Below, piece after piece: positions 8,521 to 16,399 of a DNA stretch of 39,164 nt. Source of the stretch: an uncultured Saprospiraceae bacterium (GTDB lineage Bacteria; Bacteroidota; Bacteroidia; Chitinophagales; Saprospiraceae); the NCBI GenBank assembly GCA_937967535.1, contig CALCMV010000157.1, forward strand, positions 1 to 39,164. Direction: 5' to 3'. The position numbers were made by a program, and so were the translations under genes. The stretch's first letter is position 1, and every line of letters starts with the position of its first letter. Under the pieces are notes generated by a model that was given only the letters and a program-made list of their open reading frames with translations, did not search any database and was not told the origin of the DNA.

Positions 8521-10140
8521 CTACCGCTTATCCACCTCAATCACAAACGCTGCCACATTCCTATCCGACTGTGCTTTAAAAATAACATTCCCTTCGGCGG
8601 TTGTAAAATCTGCGTCGCTTACGAGGTCATTACCGATGGCGCGAGTGATTTTTTCAATATAAGAATTGCCTGAAGTTTGATTGATAAGTTGATTGACTTT
8701 TTCGTAATCTACCGGTTGTTTCGTCACGACGACGGCGAAGTAATCGCGGTTGCCGATATTATCCGGTACAAGATTTTTATCGCGTGGGAATACGCGCGTA
8801 CCGGTGATACCGCAGTAAGGTGAGTGCTTCTTCGTGTAGGGGAACAGCACGTAGCTCGACCCGTCCGTTTCCTGCCCGAAAAGGTAGGTATAACACTCAA
8901 TCGTATTCGCAAATTCTATCTTAAACTTATCGCCCGGACGCACAGGACGCACCGTACCAAAGAGGTTCGGACCTCTACGCTCCAGCGTAATATTTCGCCC
9001 GGATGCTTGGTCAACGATACCAAATCCCGCAGCAAAAACATTCGAGTTTTTCTCGTCGGCATCGCCCATTGGGTGCAAGCCATAAGCCTCTTTGTTAAAG
9101 TATTCAAAGTCCTTATACTTTACCCAACCGATACCATTTTTGCCCCATTCCGGTCCCCAACTATTCATAATCTGAAACGCACCGCCGTCTTTATAATCGT
9201 CATAACCAATCACACACATGGCGTGTCCGCCAAAGCCGCGCATATTGTAGTCGCTTTGGCTTGGGTTCCACACTTCGCGTCCGCGCATACCCGACATAAA
9301 CGAACCGCCCACCTGCATACCGATAACCACAGGCGTACCTGCCGCAAGATGCTGCTTAACTGCCAGCAAGTCAGTCTTATACCTATTATGGTCTACACTC
9401 AGGCGATTATTTCCTTTGATACGAAATTTATACGCTTCCTGCTGCTCATTGCGATTTGGTTTTTTGCTACAAGTACGTACATCATAAGGAAAATACTCCA
9501 TCGGCAAAGTACCGCGCGATTCCATGACCTTCATGGCTTCGTGGATATACGTTCCCTGACAGTTGGGCAAGGCTATCTGATTAAACAAATACGAGGGGCT
9601 GAAGGCAATCCTGTTCGGGTCGGCACCATAGGCTTTGGCGTACTGAATCGTCTGTGCGGCATAGGCACTCGACCAGCCCACACATGAGCCTTGTCTGCCT
9701 TGATTTTGTATGCGCGGTGCATATTGCTCCAATGATACACGCTCCGGCAATGGATTCTTTTTATTGTCGGCAAGCGCGGCATAGACCATCGCTTTGTCGT
9801 ACTCTTTCTCATCCAAAATACCGCCCATACTAAAAGGCGAAACAATCGTACCGCCGCCGTCATCTACATAATTATTTGGATTGTTGGTATTGTCGGTAAA
9901 ACCGCCGCCACCGCCCCCGCCGCCAAAAAAGCCGCCGAAGTAGAGGAATGCACCAATACCAAGCACTATCATCAGCATTTTAGGATTTCGCATCAATCCC
10001 ATAAGCAGGATAGGTAAAAATCCACCAATATTGCTGCCTCCACCGCCCGGATTGCGTGGCTGGCGCGGGTCGCGTGGGGGTTGATTTCTGTCATTATTTT
10101 GGTCCCGATAACGGGGGTCATCTTCCATTCTGATGGGCAT
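8521..10140 (-). CDS. Membrane-anchored papain-like (C1) cysteine peptidase
   Basis: 539 residues. The N-terminus is a charged Arg/Asp/Pro-rich tail (1-30), then a glycine patch, a hydrophobic segment (about 40-70) and a run of eight glycines (FFGGGGGGGGF). The C1 peptidase domain spans about 125-360: oxyanion Gln147 and nucleophile Cys153 in QNQGRQGSCVGWS, His306 in FGGHAMCVIGYDD, and Asn326 in IMNSWGPEWG. The C-terminal 150 residues contain a beta domain (RPGDKFKIEFANTIECYTYL) resembling DUF4384. With no cleavable signal it is probably tethered, with the peptidase domain outside the cytoplasm. The substrate is unknown. The leader is a G-free AAACTT-type repeat. Confidence 0.85.
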   Translation of the reverse strand: MPIRMEDDPRYRDQNNDRNQPPRDPRQPRNPGGGGSNIGGFLPILLMGLMRNPKMLMIVLGIGAFLYFGGFFGGGGGGGGFTDNTNNPNNYVDDGGGTIVSPFSMGGILDEKEYDKAMVYAALADNKKNPLPERVSLEQYAPRIQNQGRQGSCVGWSSAYAAQTIQYAKAYGADPNRIAFSPSYLFNQIALPNCQGTYIHEAMKVMESRGTLPMEYFPYDVRTCSKKPNRNEQQEAYKFRIKGNNRLSVDHNRYKTDLLAVKQHLAAGTPVVIGMQVGGSFMSGMRGREVWNPSQSDYNMRGFGGHAMCVIGYDDYKDGGAFQIMNSWGPEWGKNGIGWVKYKDFEYFNKEAYGLHPMGDADEKNSNVFAAGFGIVDQASGRNITLERRGPNLFGTVRPVRPGDKFKIEFANTIECYTYLFGQETDGSSYVLFPYTKKHSPYCGITGTRVFPRDKNLVPDNIGNRDYFAVVVTKQPVDYEKVNQLINQTSGNSYIEKITRAIGNDLVSDADFTTAEGNVIFKAQSDRNVAAFVIEVDKR

Positions 10141-10427
10141 GGTAGAAAGTTTAAGTTTAAGTTAAAGATTAAGTTTAAAATTAATGCAAAATGTAAAATA
10201 ATAAATTTAAAATGGAAAAGTGCTTATAGTACACACACAAATAATTTTATTTTTTTATTATTTAAATATTTTAAAATGAATAAAATATAAATTCGTCTTA
10301 CGTTCATTCACGTCCTACAACATTTACATTTTACATTTCATTAGTCTTTATACTTATTTTATGTGAAACAAATAGATTCGATTTATAAATTGAAATTTAA
10401 TGAGAAAATTTTAAAATCGTAATATAA

Positions 10428-10496
10428 GCCACGAATGCACGAATGATCTCAAAAGAATTATCAATAAATTCGTAAAAAAATTAGTGTATTCGTGGC
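10428..10496. repeat. GCCACGAAT-type intergenic hairpin
   Basis: Arms GCCACGAATGCAC (10428-10440) and GTGTATTCGTGGC (10484-10496) pair over 13 bases with one G-T wobble, enclosing an AT-rich loop. The 'attcgtggc' palindromic style is known to me as a frequent dispersed intergenic repeat in Bacteroidota. A related design occurs at 23237-23313. Confidence 0.7.
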
Positions 10497-10694
10497 AAAA
10501 ACAAGTATTATATTATCAAAAATAATTTTTCTCATGTAGAGTAATTTTTCTCATTAAATTTAAATATAAACTTCATTCGTTATGACGAAAAATATATAAG
10601 TTGATACTTTAAATTAAGGGTTAAATTTAAAGTATTTTTATGGGATTGCAAAAAACAATTTTATGCCTTGCGAACATAAGCATAAATAGATTTT

Positions 10695-10726
10695 TTTGCG
10701 TACCTTACGCTCCCTTTTTAATTTTG
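10695..10726 (+). promoter_or_regulatory. Bacteroidota-type promoter for the dciA-like gene
   Basis: TTTG at 10695-10698, a 20-base spacer, then TAATTTTG at 10719-10726. This matches the Bacteroidota primary sigma consensus of TTTG at -33 and TAnnTTTG at -7. It would give a leader of about 240 bases before the start at 10973. Confidence 0.45.
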
Positions 10727-10799
10727 AATAGGTAAATACTGAATTTTGTTTAACGTAACACTTTAAAGATGAATATTTTACAAAATTCACTGGCTATCA

Positions 10800-10860
10800 G
10801 TTCATAGTTGCCAGTTCATAGTTCATAGTTTTTTACAATTCATTGAATAACATCCCGATA
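10800..10860 (-). repeat. Dispersed repeat, copy 1 (partner at 35227-35282)
   Basis: Read on the minus strand, it runs from TATCGGGATG through a short AT stretch to GAATTGTAAAAAA and repeated CTATGAA units. The same order of motifs occurs on the plus strand at 35227-35282. Both copies are intergenic. Confidence 0.65.
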
Positions 10861-10916
10861 GCTATACGGGATTGTAAATTACTGATTATCAAAGTTGAGC
10901 AAACTTAAACGGGTAG

Positions 10917-10972
10917 CCAATTCACTCATTCACTCATTCACACATTCACACATTCACACATTCAAAATTATC
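10917..10972 (+). repeat. G-free simple-repeat leader of the dciA-like gene
   Basis: A tract of 8-base units, CACTCATT then CACACATT, tandem about five times, ends nine bases before the ATG. The whole 56-base leader contains no G and no Shine-Dalgarno motif. Copy number is likely to vary between strains. Confidence 0.75.
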
Positions 10973-11263
10973 ATGCGACAAAACAATGATGAAACATTAA
11001 AGGATGCCCTCCAACGCTTGTCGAATGACAGGCAATTTAAAACCAAATTGCGCCAAGCCAAAATTAATAGTCTTTGGCCCGAGTTGATGGGACAAAGCAT
11101 TGCCAATTATACAAAAGATATTGTGGTGCGTAAAGAAATTTTGTACCTCAGCATTACGTCTTCGTCATTGAAGCAGGAATTAACCTATGGAAAAGATAAA
11201 ATTTTAGCACTGATTAATGAAGAATTGGGAGAGGAGTATTTGAAGGATGTTATTATACGGTAG
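10973..11263 (+). CDS. DUF721 / DciA-like protein
   Basis: 96 residues from the ATG at 10973; an upstream in-frame TTG (10895) would translate the simple-repeat leader and is rejected. The body matches the DUF721 pattern: a helical start (ETLKDALQRLSNDRQFKTKL), a central segment including LWPELMGQSIANYT, then VVRKEILYLSITSSSLKQEL and LILNE-like helices. DUF721 includes DciA, which in many bacteria replaces DnaC in loading the DnaB helicase at oriC. Small single-domain forms are usual in Bacteroidota. It stands alone and ends at the bidirectional terminator shared with the acyl-CoA dehydrogenase. Confidence 0.8.
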   Translation: MRQNNDETLKDALQRLSNDRQFKTKLRQAKINSLWPELMGQSIANYTKDIVVRKEILYLSITSSSLKQELTYGKDKILALINEELGEEYLKDVIIR

Positions 11264-11328
11264 AAAACTCTAAATTCCGGTGAAATATCGTGAAAAATAA
11301 GTGTTGCTACTTCGGTGTAAGAAAGAAA

Positions 11329-11364
11329 AAAGCCGTCAGACGAATCCACTCGTCTGACGGCTTT
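11329..11364. terminator. Bidirectional intrinsic terminator
   Basis: A perfect 15-bp stem (11329-11343 with 11350-11364, core GCCGTCAGACGA) with a 6-base loop. It is followed by ATTTTT on the plus strand, and by a T-rich tract on the minus strand (GAAAGAAAAA at 11321-11330 read in reverse). It lies between the convergent dciA-like and acyl-CoA dehydrogenase genes and serves both. Confidence 0.92.
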
Positions 11365-11405
11365 ATTTTTGTTTTCGATTGTTTATTGGTCTGACCGCTG
11401 ATTTC

Positions 11406-13196
11406 CTAAAAACAATACTCATCCGCATCAATCAAGACTTGTGCGATACGACGACGTGCCGCTTTTGCATTGATACCTTCATACTTCGTAAAGCGACGCA
11501 AACCTTTGATAAGCAGCATCTTCTCATCGCCTTCTGCCCATGAACGGATGCAATTTCGGGCATTGAGCGCAATGCGTTCATTGGCATCACCTACAAATAC
11601 TTTTGCGATGTCAATTTGTGCTGCACAAGCCTCCTGACCACGCAAGCTAATAAGTTTTTCGACGCGCAAAATCACCGATTCTGCTACATAAATATCCATC
11701 ATCATATCCGAGAGATACATCAGGATTTCTTGCTCATCTTTGAGGGCTTGCATGAGTTTTTGTACCGTAGCTCCGGCGGTCATCAGGAAGGCTTTTTTCA
11801 AATCCTTCACCGCATGTTTTTCGTCTGTAAATACCGAGCCATTCGCGCCATGACCATTCGCCGAAGGCGGCGACATCAACTCTTGTTGCACTGCCATTGC
11901 GGGTGTCATAATATCAAGCGTACCCTTCATTGCACGTTTCATCAGCATATCAATAGAGAGCATACGATTGATTTCATTCGTCCCTTCAAAAATGCGATTG
12001 ATACGCGCATCGCGGTAGGCACGCGCCATCGGTGCTTCTTCCGAATAGCCCATACCGCCATAAATCTGCAAGCCTTCATCTACCACATAATCAAGCACTT
12101 CCGAACCCGCTACTTTGAGCAAAGCACATTCTACGGCGTATTCTTCTGCCGCACCGAGTAGGGCTTCACCATGAGATTTGCCTTCGGAGAGGAGTTGGTC
12201 TTCCTTTTCCTGAATATTGTCGCTGGCACGATACACCGCCGCTTCTACCGAATATATGCGAATTGCCTGCTCTGCGAGTTTGTGTTTTATTGCGCCAAAA
12301 TTGCTGATAGACTGCTTAAATTGCTGACGTTCATTCGCATATTTTATGGAAAAACCTGCTGCCATTTTAGCACCGCCAAGCGCACCTGCACCGAGTTTGA
12401 TGCGTCCGATATTGAGGATATTAAATGCAATGCGATGCCCTTTTCCAATCTGTCCCAATACATTTTCCACAGGTACTTTTACATTTTCAAAAAATATCTG
12501 ACAAGTCGAAGACCCTTTAATACCAAGTTTGCGCTCCTCTGCACCTCGCGATACGCCGTCCAATGCTGCTTCTACGATAAATCCGGTGAATTTGTCGCCG
12601 TCAATCTGTGCGAATACCACAAAAACATCAGCGATACCGCCATTGGTAATCCACATTTTCTGACCATTGATAATGTAATGTTTACCATCATCAGAAAGAA
12701 TCGCTTTCGTCTTTGCCGCAAGTGCATCCGAACCCGAACCCGGTTCAGTAAGGCAGTATGCCGCCTTCTTCACACCCGAAATGAGTTTGGGTAAATACTT
12801 CGCCTTCTGTTCTTCATTACCAAAATACAAAATCGGCAACATTCCGATACCCGTATGTGCGCCATGCGTCAGTGCGAATGACAAACCGTAAGACATCGTT
12901 TCGGTCAGCAACATATTCGTCAGAAAATCCTGTGCCGAACCGCCATATTCTTCGGGAAATGCTGTTCCCAACAAACCCAATTCACCCGCTTCTTCGAGCA
13001 GTTTTTTGAGCAAGTCAAGGTTGTGCTTTTCCAACTCTGCATCTACAGGGCGGACTTTTTGTTCGATAAAATCCTTCGCCATATCTGCAACCATACGTTG
13101 CTCCTCATTAAACTCTTCGGGAATAAATACGCTTTCTGCGAGTGTTTCAGCGACGAGAAATTCTGCGCCGCCGAGTATTTTCTGTTGTAATTCCAT
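11406..13196 (-). CDS. Acyl-CoA dehydrogenase with long C-terminal extension (VLCAD-like)
   Basis: 596 residues. This FAD enzyme introduces the alpha-beta double bond of acyl-CoA in beta-oxidation. Family motifs are CLTEPGSGSDA (148-158), KMWITNGGIADVFVVFAQ (180-197), and the catalytic-base segment RIFEGTNEINR with Glu404. A further ~180 residues follow the normal ~390-residue core, as in very-long-chain ACADVL/ACAD9-type enzymes and the usual Bacteroidota orthologues. The start ATG at 13196 opens directly into a standard N-terminal helix. It is single in its unit, with a converging terminator at its 3' end. The specific chain length cannot be read from sequence. Confidence 0.93.
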   Translation of the reverse strand: MELQQKILGGAEFLVAETLAESVFIPEEFNEEQRMVADMAKDFIEQKVRPVDAELEKHNLDLLKKLLEEAGELGLLGTAFPEEYGGSAQDFLTNMLLTETMSYGLSFALTHGAHTGIGMLPILYFGNEEQKAKYLPKLISGVKKAAYCLTEPGSGSDALAAKTKAILSDDGKHYIINGQKMWITNGGIADVFVVFAQIDGDKFTGFIVEAALDGVSRGAEERKLGIKGSSTCQIFFENVKVPVENVLGQIGKGHRIAFNILNIGRIKLGAGALGGAKMAAGFSIKYANERQQFKQSISNFGAIKHKLAEQAIRIYSVEAAVYRASDNIQEKEDQLLSEGKSHGEALLGAAEEYAVECALLKVAGSEVLDYVVDEGLQIYGGMGYSEEAPMARAYRDARINRIFEGTNEINRMLSIDMLMKRAMKGTLDIMTPAMAVQQELMSPPSANGHGANGSVFTDEKHAVKDLKKAFLMTAGATVQKLMQALKDEQEILMYLSDMMMDIYVAESVILRVEKLISLRGQEACAAQIDIAKVFVGDANERIALNARNCIRSWAEGDEKMLLIKGLRRFTKYEGINAKAARRRIAQVLIDADEYCF

Positions 13197-13215
13197 TTTA
13201 GATTAGTTCGTAAAA

Positions 13216-13265
13216 CAGACATTCTTGCCTGTGCTTTTTAGTAAATTACAGACAGGGGATGTCTG
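13216..13265. repeat. Imperfect inverted repeat upstream of the acyl-CoA dehydrogenase
   Basis: CAGACAT (13216-13222) pairs with ATGTCTG (13259-13265), with further pairing of GCCTGT and ACAGACAGG inside. It lies 20 bases upstream of the ACAD start in the leader, so it could be regulatory, or another dispersed palindromic unit. Confidence 0.5.
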
Positions 13266-13302
13266 TGTTACGTTTCAAATGCGAAATTAGGAAAGTTTAT
13301 AC

Positions 13303-13353
13303 AAAAAAGCAATGCACGCATTGTAAAATATAATGCGTGCATTGTATTTTTTT
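13303..13353. terminator. Second hairpin with flanking T-runs on both strands
   Basis: A perfect 13-bp stem (CAATGCACGCATT, 13310-13322, with 13332-13344) with a 9-base loop. It is flanked by AAAAAAG on the left and by TATTTTTTTTT on the right, so it can terminate on either strand. It is the second hairpin below the metalloprotease gene. Confidence 0.65.
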
Positions 13354-13388
13354 TAAATGGTTATTGATAATGAATAACTTGTGTAAAT

Positions 13389-13415
13389 GAAAAAACCTTC
13401 TCCAAATGGAGAAGG
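13389..13415 (-). terminator. Intrinsic terminator of the metalloprotease gene
   Basis: Stem CCTTCTCC (13396-13403) with GGAGAAGG (13408-13415), loop of four, then six T on the minus strand (AAAAAA on plus, 13390-13395). It lies 23 bases after the stop codon. Confidence 0.85.
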
Positions 13416-13438
13416 CGCATGTTTTGATATTGTTTGTT

Positions 13439-16399
13439 TTACTTGACTTTAACTACTTTTGTAGCAGTTTTAACTCCATTAATCACATATTCATACAGAT
13501 ATATACCATGAGGCAAATCCGAAATGTCATGAGTAATGTAGTGTGTGCCGGAATCAATTATGTTATCATCAATTAATGTGCGTATTTGTTGACCTTTTAT
13601 GGTATAGATGAAAGCAGATACCCTTGATTCGTTCAACAATTCTATATGAAGTGTGAGATAGTTATTGGCAGGATTGGGAGATATGTTCACCTCCTGTTCG
13701 TTGACAATGCCAGGTTCGTATTGTTTTTCTACGACCTTAAAAATACAGGAACTCGAAGCTGCTATTTCGATGTCGGGATTGGTGGCTTCGTGGGTAATCA
13801 TAAATTCCACGCCTGTATCTCTATCACTTCTCGGTGCCAGCAAATCACAAGCCTGAATACTGATGACTTCCCTCTGATTGGCATCCAATGGTATATTCAT
13901 CATGCTTGCGTGTTGTGGGTCTGTTACTCTTACGGTTCTTTCATCCACGACCTCTACACCTTCACTTGATTGTCCGGTGGATGACCAGCGATTCCATATT
14001 TCTTCATTAGTTGTCACCTCAATGCCAACAATTTCATTCATACCAATATCAGAAATACCGTCAAGATTGATATTTATACTGGTAGCAAAAGGGTTATTAT
14101 TATCCACTAAAATACTTACACTGCTACCACATGGTTCTGGGTCAGCTAATCCGGGAACTTCAACGATAAAGGTATTTCTGGTCACGATATTATTGTTGTT
14201 GTATATGCCGTATCCAATGTCTGTTCCGATTTTTTCAGTAAAAATCGGGTCTTTATCAGAGTGGATTCTTGCTAATAAACAAACCATAAATTTCCCTTGA
14301 TTCTCATTCATTTCAATACCGCAGGACAATAGATTATCAATGAGCGGAGGTGTCCAGTTGTGTTCAAGAATTATCTCGGCATTGGGCGCTAATGCACCGA
14401 TAGGAATAGGCGAAGATGTAATGATATCACCCACTAAGCAACCGCCTTCATTGGAGTTTATCCAATCGGAATCCCATATTTCTCCGGTGCTGCCTATTGT
14501 CCAGTAAAAGTCTAAATAACCATTTTCGGCATCACAATCGTCAGAGAGGTTGCGTATGCGGGCTTTGACGGTATTCGATTCTCCTTCTGAAGGCATCTCG
14601 TGATTGGTGCCACAATCGAATGATATATGGTCGCAGTTCCATAAATCAGGACTTAGGTAGATATCTTTGAAGGTACAGCTTGGTTCGTTATCTATAATGG
14701 CGTAGTTAGGTTCATCGCCTACATCTTCTAAGTCATCCCGCATCGCATAATCTCCTGTTTGGTTGGGGACAAAAACTGGATTGCAGGTACTTGTGCTACT
14801 GAATTGGAAAGCTTCTAATGCGCCTGCTAAGTCATCCTCTATGATTTCTGTATGATAGACTCCTTCAGATATTCCCACGACACCTGGTCGCATCAAATCA
14901 AACCTTGTCTCTCCGATTCCTTTTTCGGTATGTTCTAGCCCCGCAGCATGACCGAATTCATGTAGTATGATTGAGTAAATCTCATCACTAGAGTTTTCGT
15001 CAGTTATTGTGGATAATATACCAATATTAACTTCATTATACTCGTGATAAATGCCACAATCTACGCCTCTACTTACTGCATAGGCTGTTTGTGAATCAAT
15101 ATAAGTTATTGAAGATACTCCATTTCCCCGAACCTCCTCTAACCCATCTACTACGTCCGCAATACGCCAATCAATACCAGTTGCACATCTCCAGTCTTTT
15201 ATTGCCTGATTAATATGTCCCATTAACTCGCAGTTTTGAAAAACCTCCGTGCTAACATATAAATTTCTATAACCCGTATTTTCTGCTACGATTTTTACTC
15301 TTTTTTTATTGTTAACAATCCCTGTATCATTATTACAGTCTACTGTCATAGCAACTGAATATGGTATATTGAGATAGTTGGCATCAGTTATCTCAGAAGA
15401 CATATTCAGCGAGTTATTCACTTGGAATTTACCACTATGTGGTCTCTCTTCACTATAAAAAATCTCGAAGGGTTCTTCACCTAGGTCTACATGAAAATCA
15501 CACACCTGACTTGGTAGAACAACATCAATATAATTTTCTGTCCATATAGCATTATTTAAATCATAATTATCTAATTCGATATAGTCATTATTAATATCGG
15601 TTCCAGCGAACATATCCCGTATAAATTCAATTCTAATGCCACCTGTCGGGGGACTGTCTCCAAAAAATCTCCCTTCAATGATAAAATGGGCATCAACGCC
15701 CGCAGGCACAAATGCAGTATAATTGTCAATAAGTACTTGGCACACCGGAAACTGCATAGAACTATCAGAGAAGTCTAGATTATCATATTGCTGAAAGTTG
15801 GTATTACTCGCATCATCTGCATTGGGCGTATAAAATGCTCTGTTTTCCCATAATGACGAATTCGGATGATCTTCAAATAAAATATCAGAAGTGGTAGCTG
15901 CACCGCAATCAGGAATCTTCATTTTGACATGGCAAAGTGAGATAGGTGATGTTCCAACTTGTGTACGTATAGGAAAGGGGGTGGAATCATTAATAGATGT
16001 AACAATTCTGAAATATTTCTTATTGCCAATATCAGGTAAGTCTTCTATAGCAGGTGGATAATATGCAGATTCGGATACTAAGACATCTCCCCGGGTTACT
16101 ATAATGTCACCATTTGATACATTGAAGCCTGAACCGAAAGATGTGGGATTGTAAGTTAGGACAACTACTCCGGCATCGAAGTAGGTAAGTGTATTATTGG
16201 CTTGAAGGCTAACATCAAATTCAAGGAATGTTGTACCATTTGCTTTTGTATACCTCTCATTTTCAAAAATGTATATTAAGTCATTTACACCACTCTTTGA
16301 GGTGTTATTTCCAGAAAGACAGTTTAATCTGTCTTTTATTATCGCATCAAGTTCTTGATTTAATGCTTGGTTTTGGTATTTGTTGGGAGTTTTTTTTTC
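13439..16399 (-). CDS. T9SS-secreted zincin metalloprotease, 3' frame of a split gene
   Basis: The frame is open from 16399 (just after a TGA at 16400-16402) to the stop at 13439, 986 residues, yet the first ATG is at 15922, about 160 codons in, and no signal peptide exists in this frame. Counting from that Met, HEFGHAAGLEH at residues 321-331 (14930-14962) is a complete HExxHxxGxxH zinc site, with a Met-turn candidate FDLMRPG. This marks a metzincin (matrixin/reprolysin-like). Beta-rich domains follow. The last ~80 residues, from NISPNPANNYLTL to GVKTATKVVKVK, are a type A T9SS signal. A T9SS cargo needs a Sec signal, which lies in the neighbouring frame (16360-17151); the frames overlap at an A9 run. 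I read them as one gene of about 1237 residues. Confidence 0.8.
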   Translation of the reverse strand, partial: EKKTPNKYQNQALNQELDAIIKDRLNCLSGNNTSKSGVNDLIYIFENERYTKANGTTFLEFDVSLQANNTLTYFDAGVVVLTYNPTSFGSGFNVSNGDIIVTRGDVLVSESAYYPPAIEDLPDIGNKKYFRIVTSINDSTPFPIRTQVGTSPISLCHVKMKIPDCGAATTSDILFEDHPNSSLWENRAFYTPNADDASNTNFQQYDNLDFSDSSMQFPVCQVLIDNYTAFVPAGVDAHFIIEGRFFGDSPPTGGIRIEFIRDMFAGTDINNDYIELDNYDLNNAIWTENYIDVVLPSQVCDFHVDLGEEPFEIFYSEERPHSGKFQVNNSLNMSSEITDANYLNIPYSVAMTVDCNNDTGIVNNKKRVKIVAENTGYRNLYVSTEVFQNCELMGHINQAIKDWRCATGIDWRIADVVDGLEEVRGNGVSSITYIDSQTAYAVSRGVDCGIYHEYNEVNIGILSTITDENSSDEIYSIILHEFGHAAGLEHTEKGIGETRFDLMRPGVVGISEGVYHTEIIEDDLAGALEAFQFSSTSTCNPVFVPNQTGDYAMRDDLEDVGDEPNYAIIDNEPSCTFKDIYLSPDLWNCDHISFDCGTNHEMPSEGESNTVKARIRNLSDDCDAENGYLDFYWTIGSTGEIWDSDWINSNEGGCLVGDIITSSPIPIGALAPNAEIILEHNWTPPLIDNLLSCGIEMNENQGKFMVCLLARIHSDKDPIFTEKIGTDIGYGIYNNNNIVTRNTFIVEVPGLADPEPCGSSVSILVDNNNPFATSININLDGISDIGMNEIVGIEVTTNEEIWNRWSSTGQSSEGVEVVDERTVRVTDPQHASMMNIPLDANQREVISIQACDLLAPRSDRDTGVEFMITHEATNPDIEIAASSSCIFKVVEKQYEPGIVNEQEVNISPNPANNYLTLHIELLNESRVSAFIYTIKGQQIRTLIDDNIIDSGTHYITHDISDLPHGIYLYEYVINGVKTATKVVKVK

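Larger units (their letters stand above)
10141..10972. other. Long structured intergenic region between divergent genes
   Basis: About 830 bases with no plausible gene. In order it holds a G-free (on the minus strand) leader of the peptidase gene (10141-10186), an AT-rich stretch, a hairpin of GCCACGAAT type (10428-10496), an AT hairpin with GGG loop (10604-10635) followed by TTTTTA, a promoter candidate (10695-10726), a dispersed repeat copy (10800-10860), a small CCCG/CGGG hairpin (10852-10872) and the CATTCA repeat leader of the dciA-like gene. Confidence 0.7.

Noticed and set aside
8824..9687. 287-codon plus-strand frame opposite the papain-like gene
   Set aside because: It is antisense to a gene with an intact catalytic triad and has no domain pattern; it is a by-product of codon bias.
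10918..10964. Possible CRISPR-like repeat array in the dciA leader
   Set aside because: The units are 8 bases with no spacers, a simple tandem repeat rather than an array; no cas genes are in the window.
11616..12794. Two long plus-strand frames opposite the acyl-CoA dehydrogenase
   Set aside because: Their translations are rich in His/Arg/Cys without motifs, typical of antisense frames of a conserved gene.
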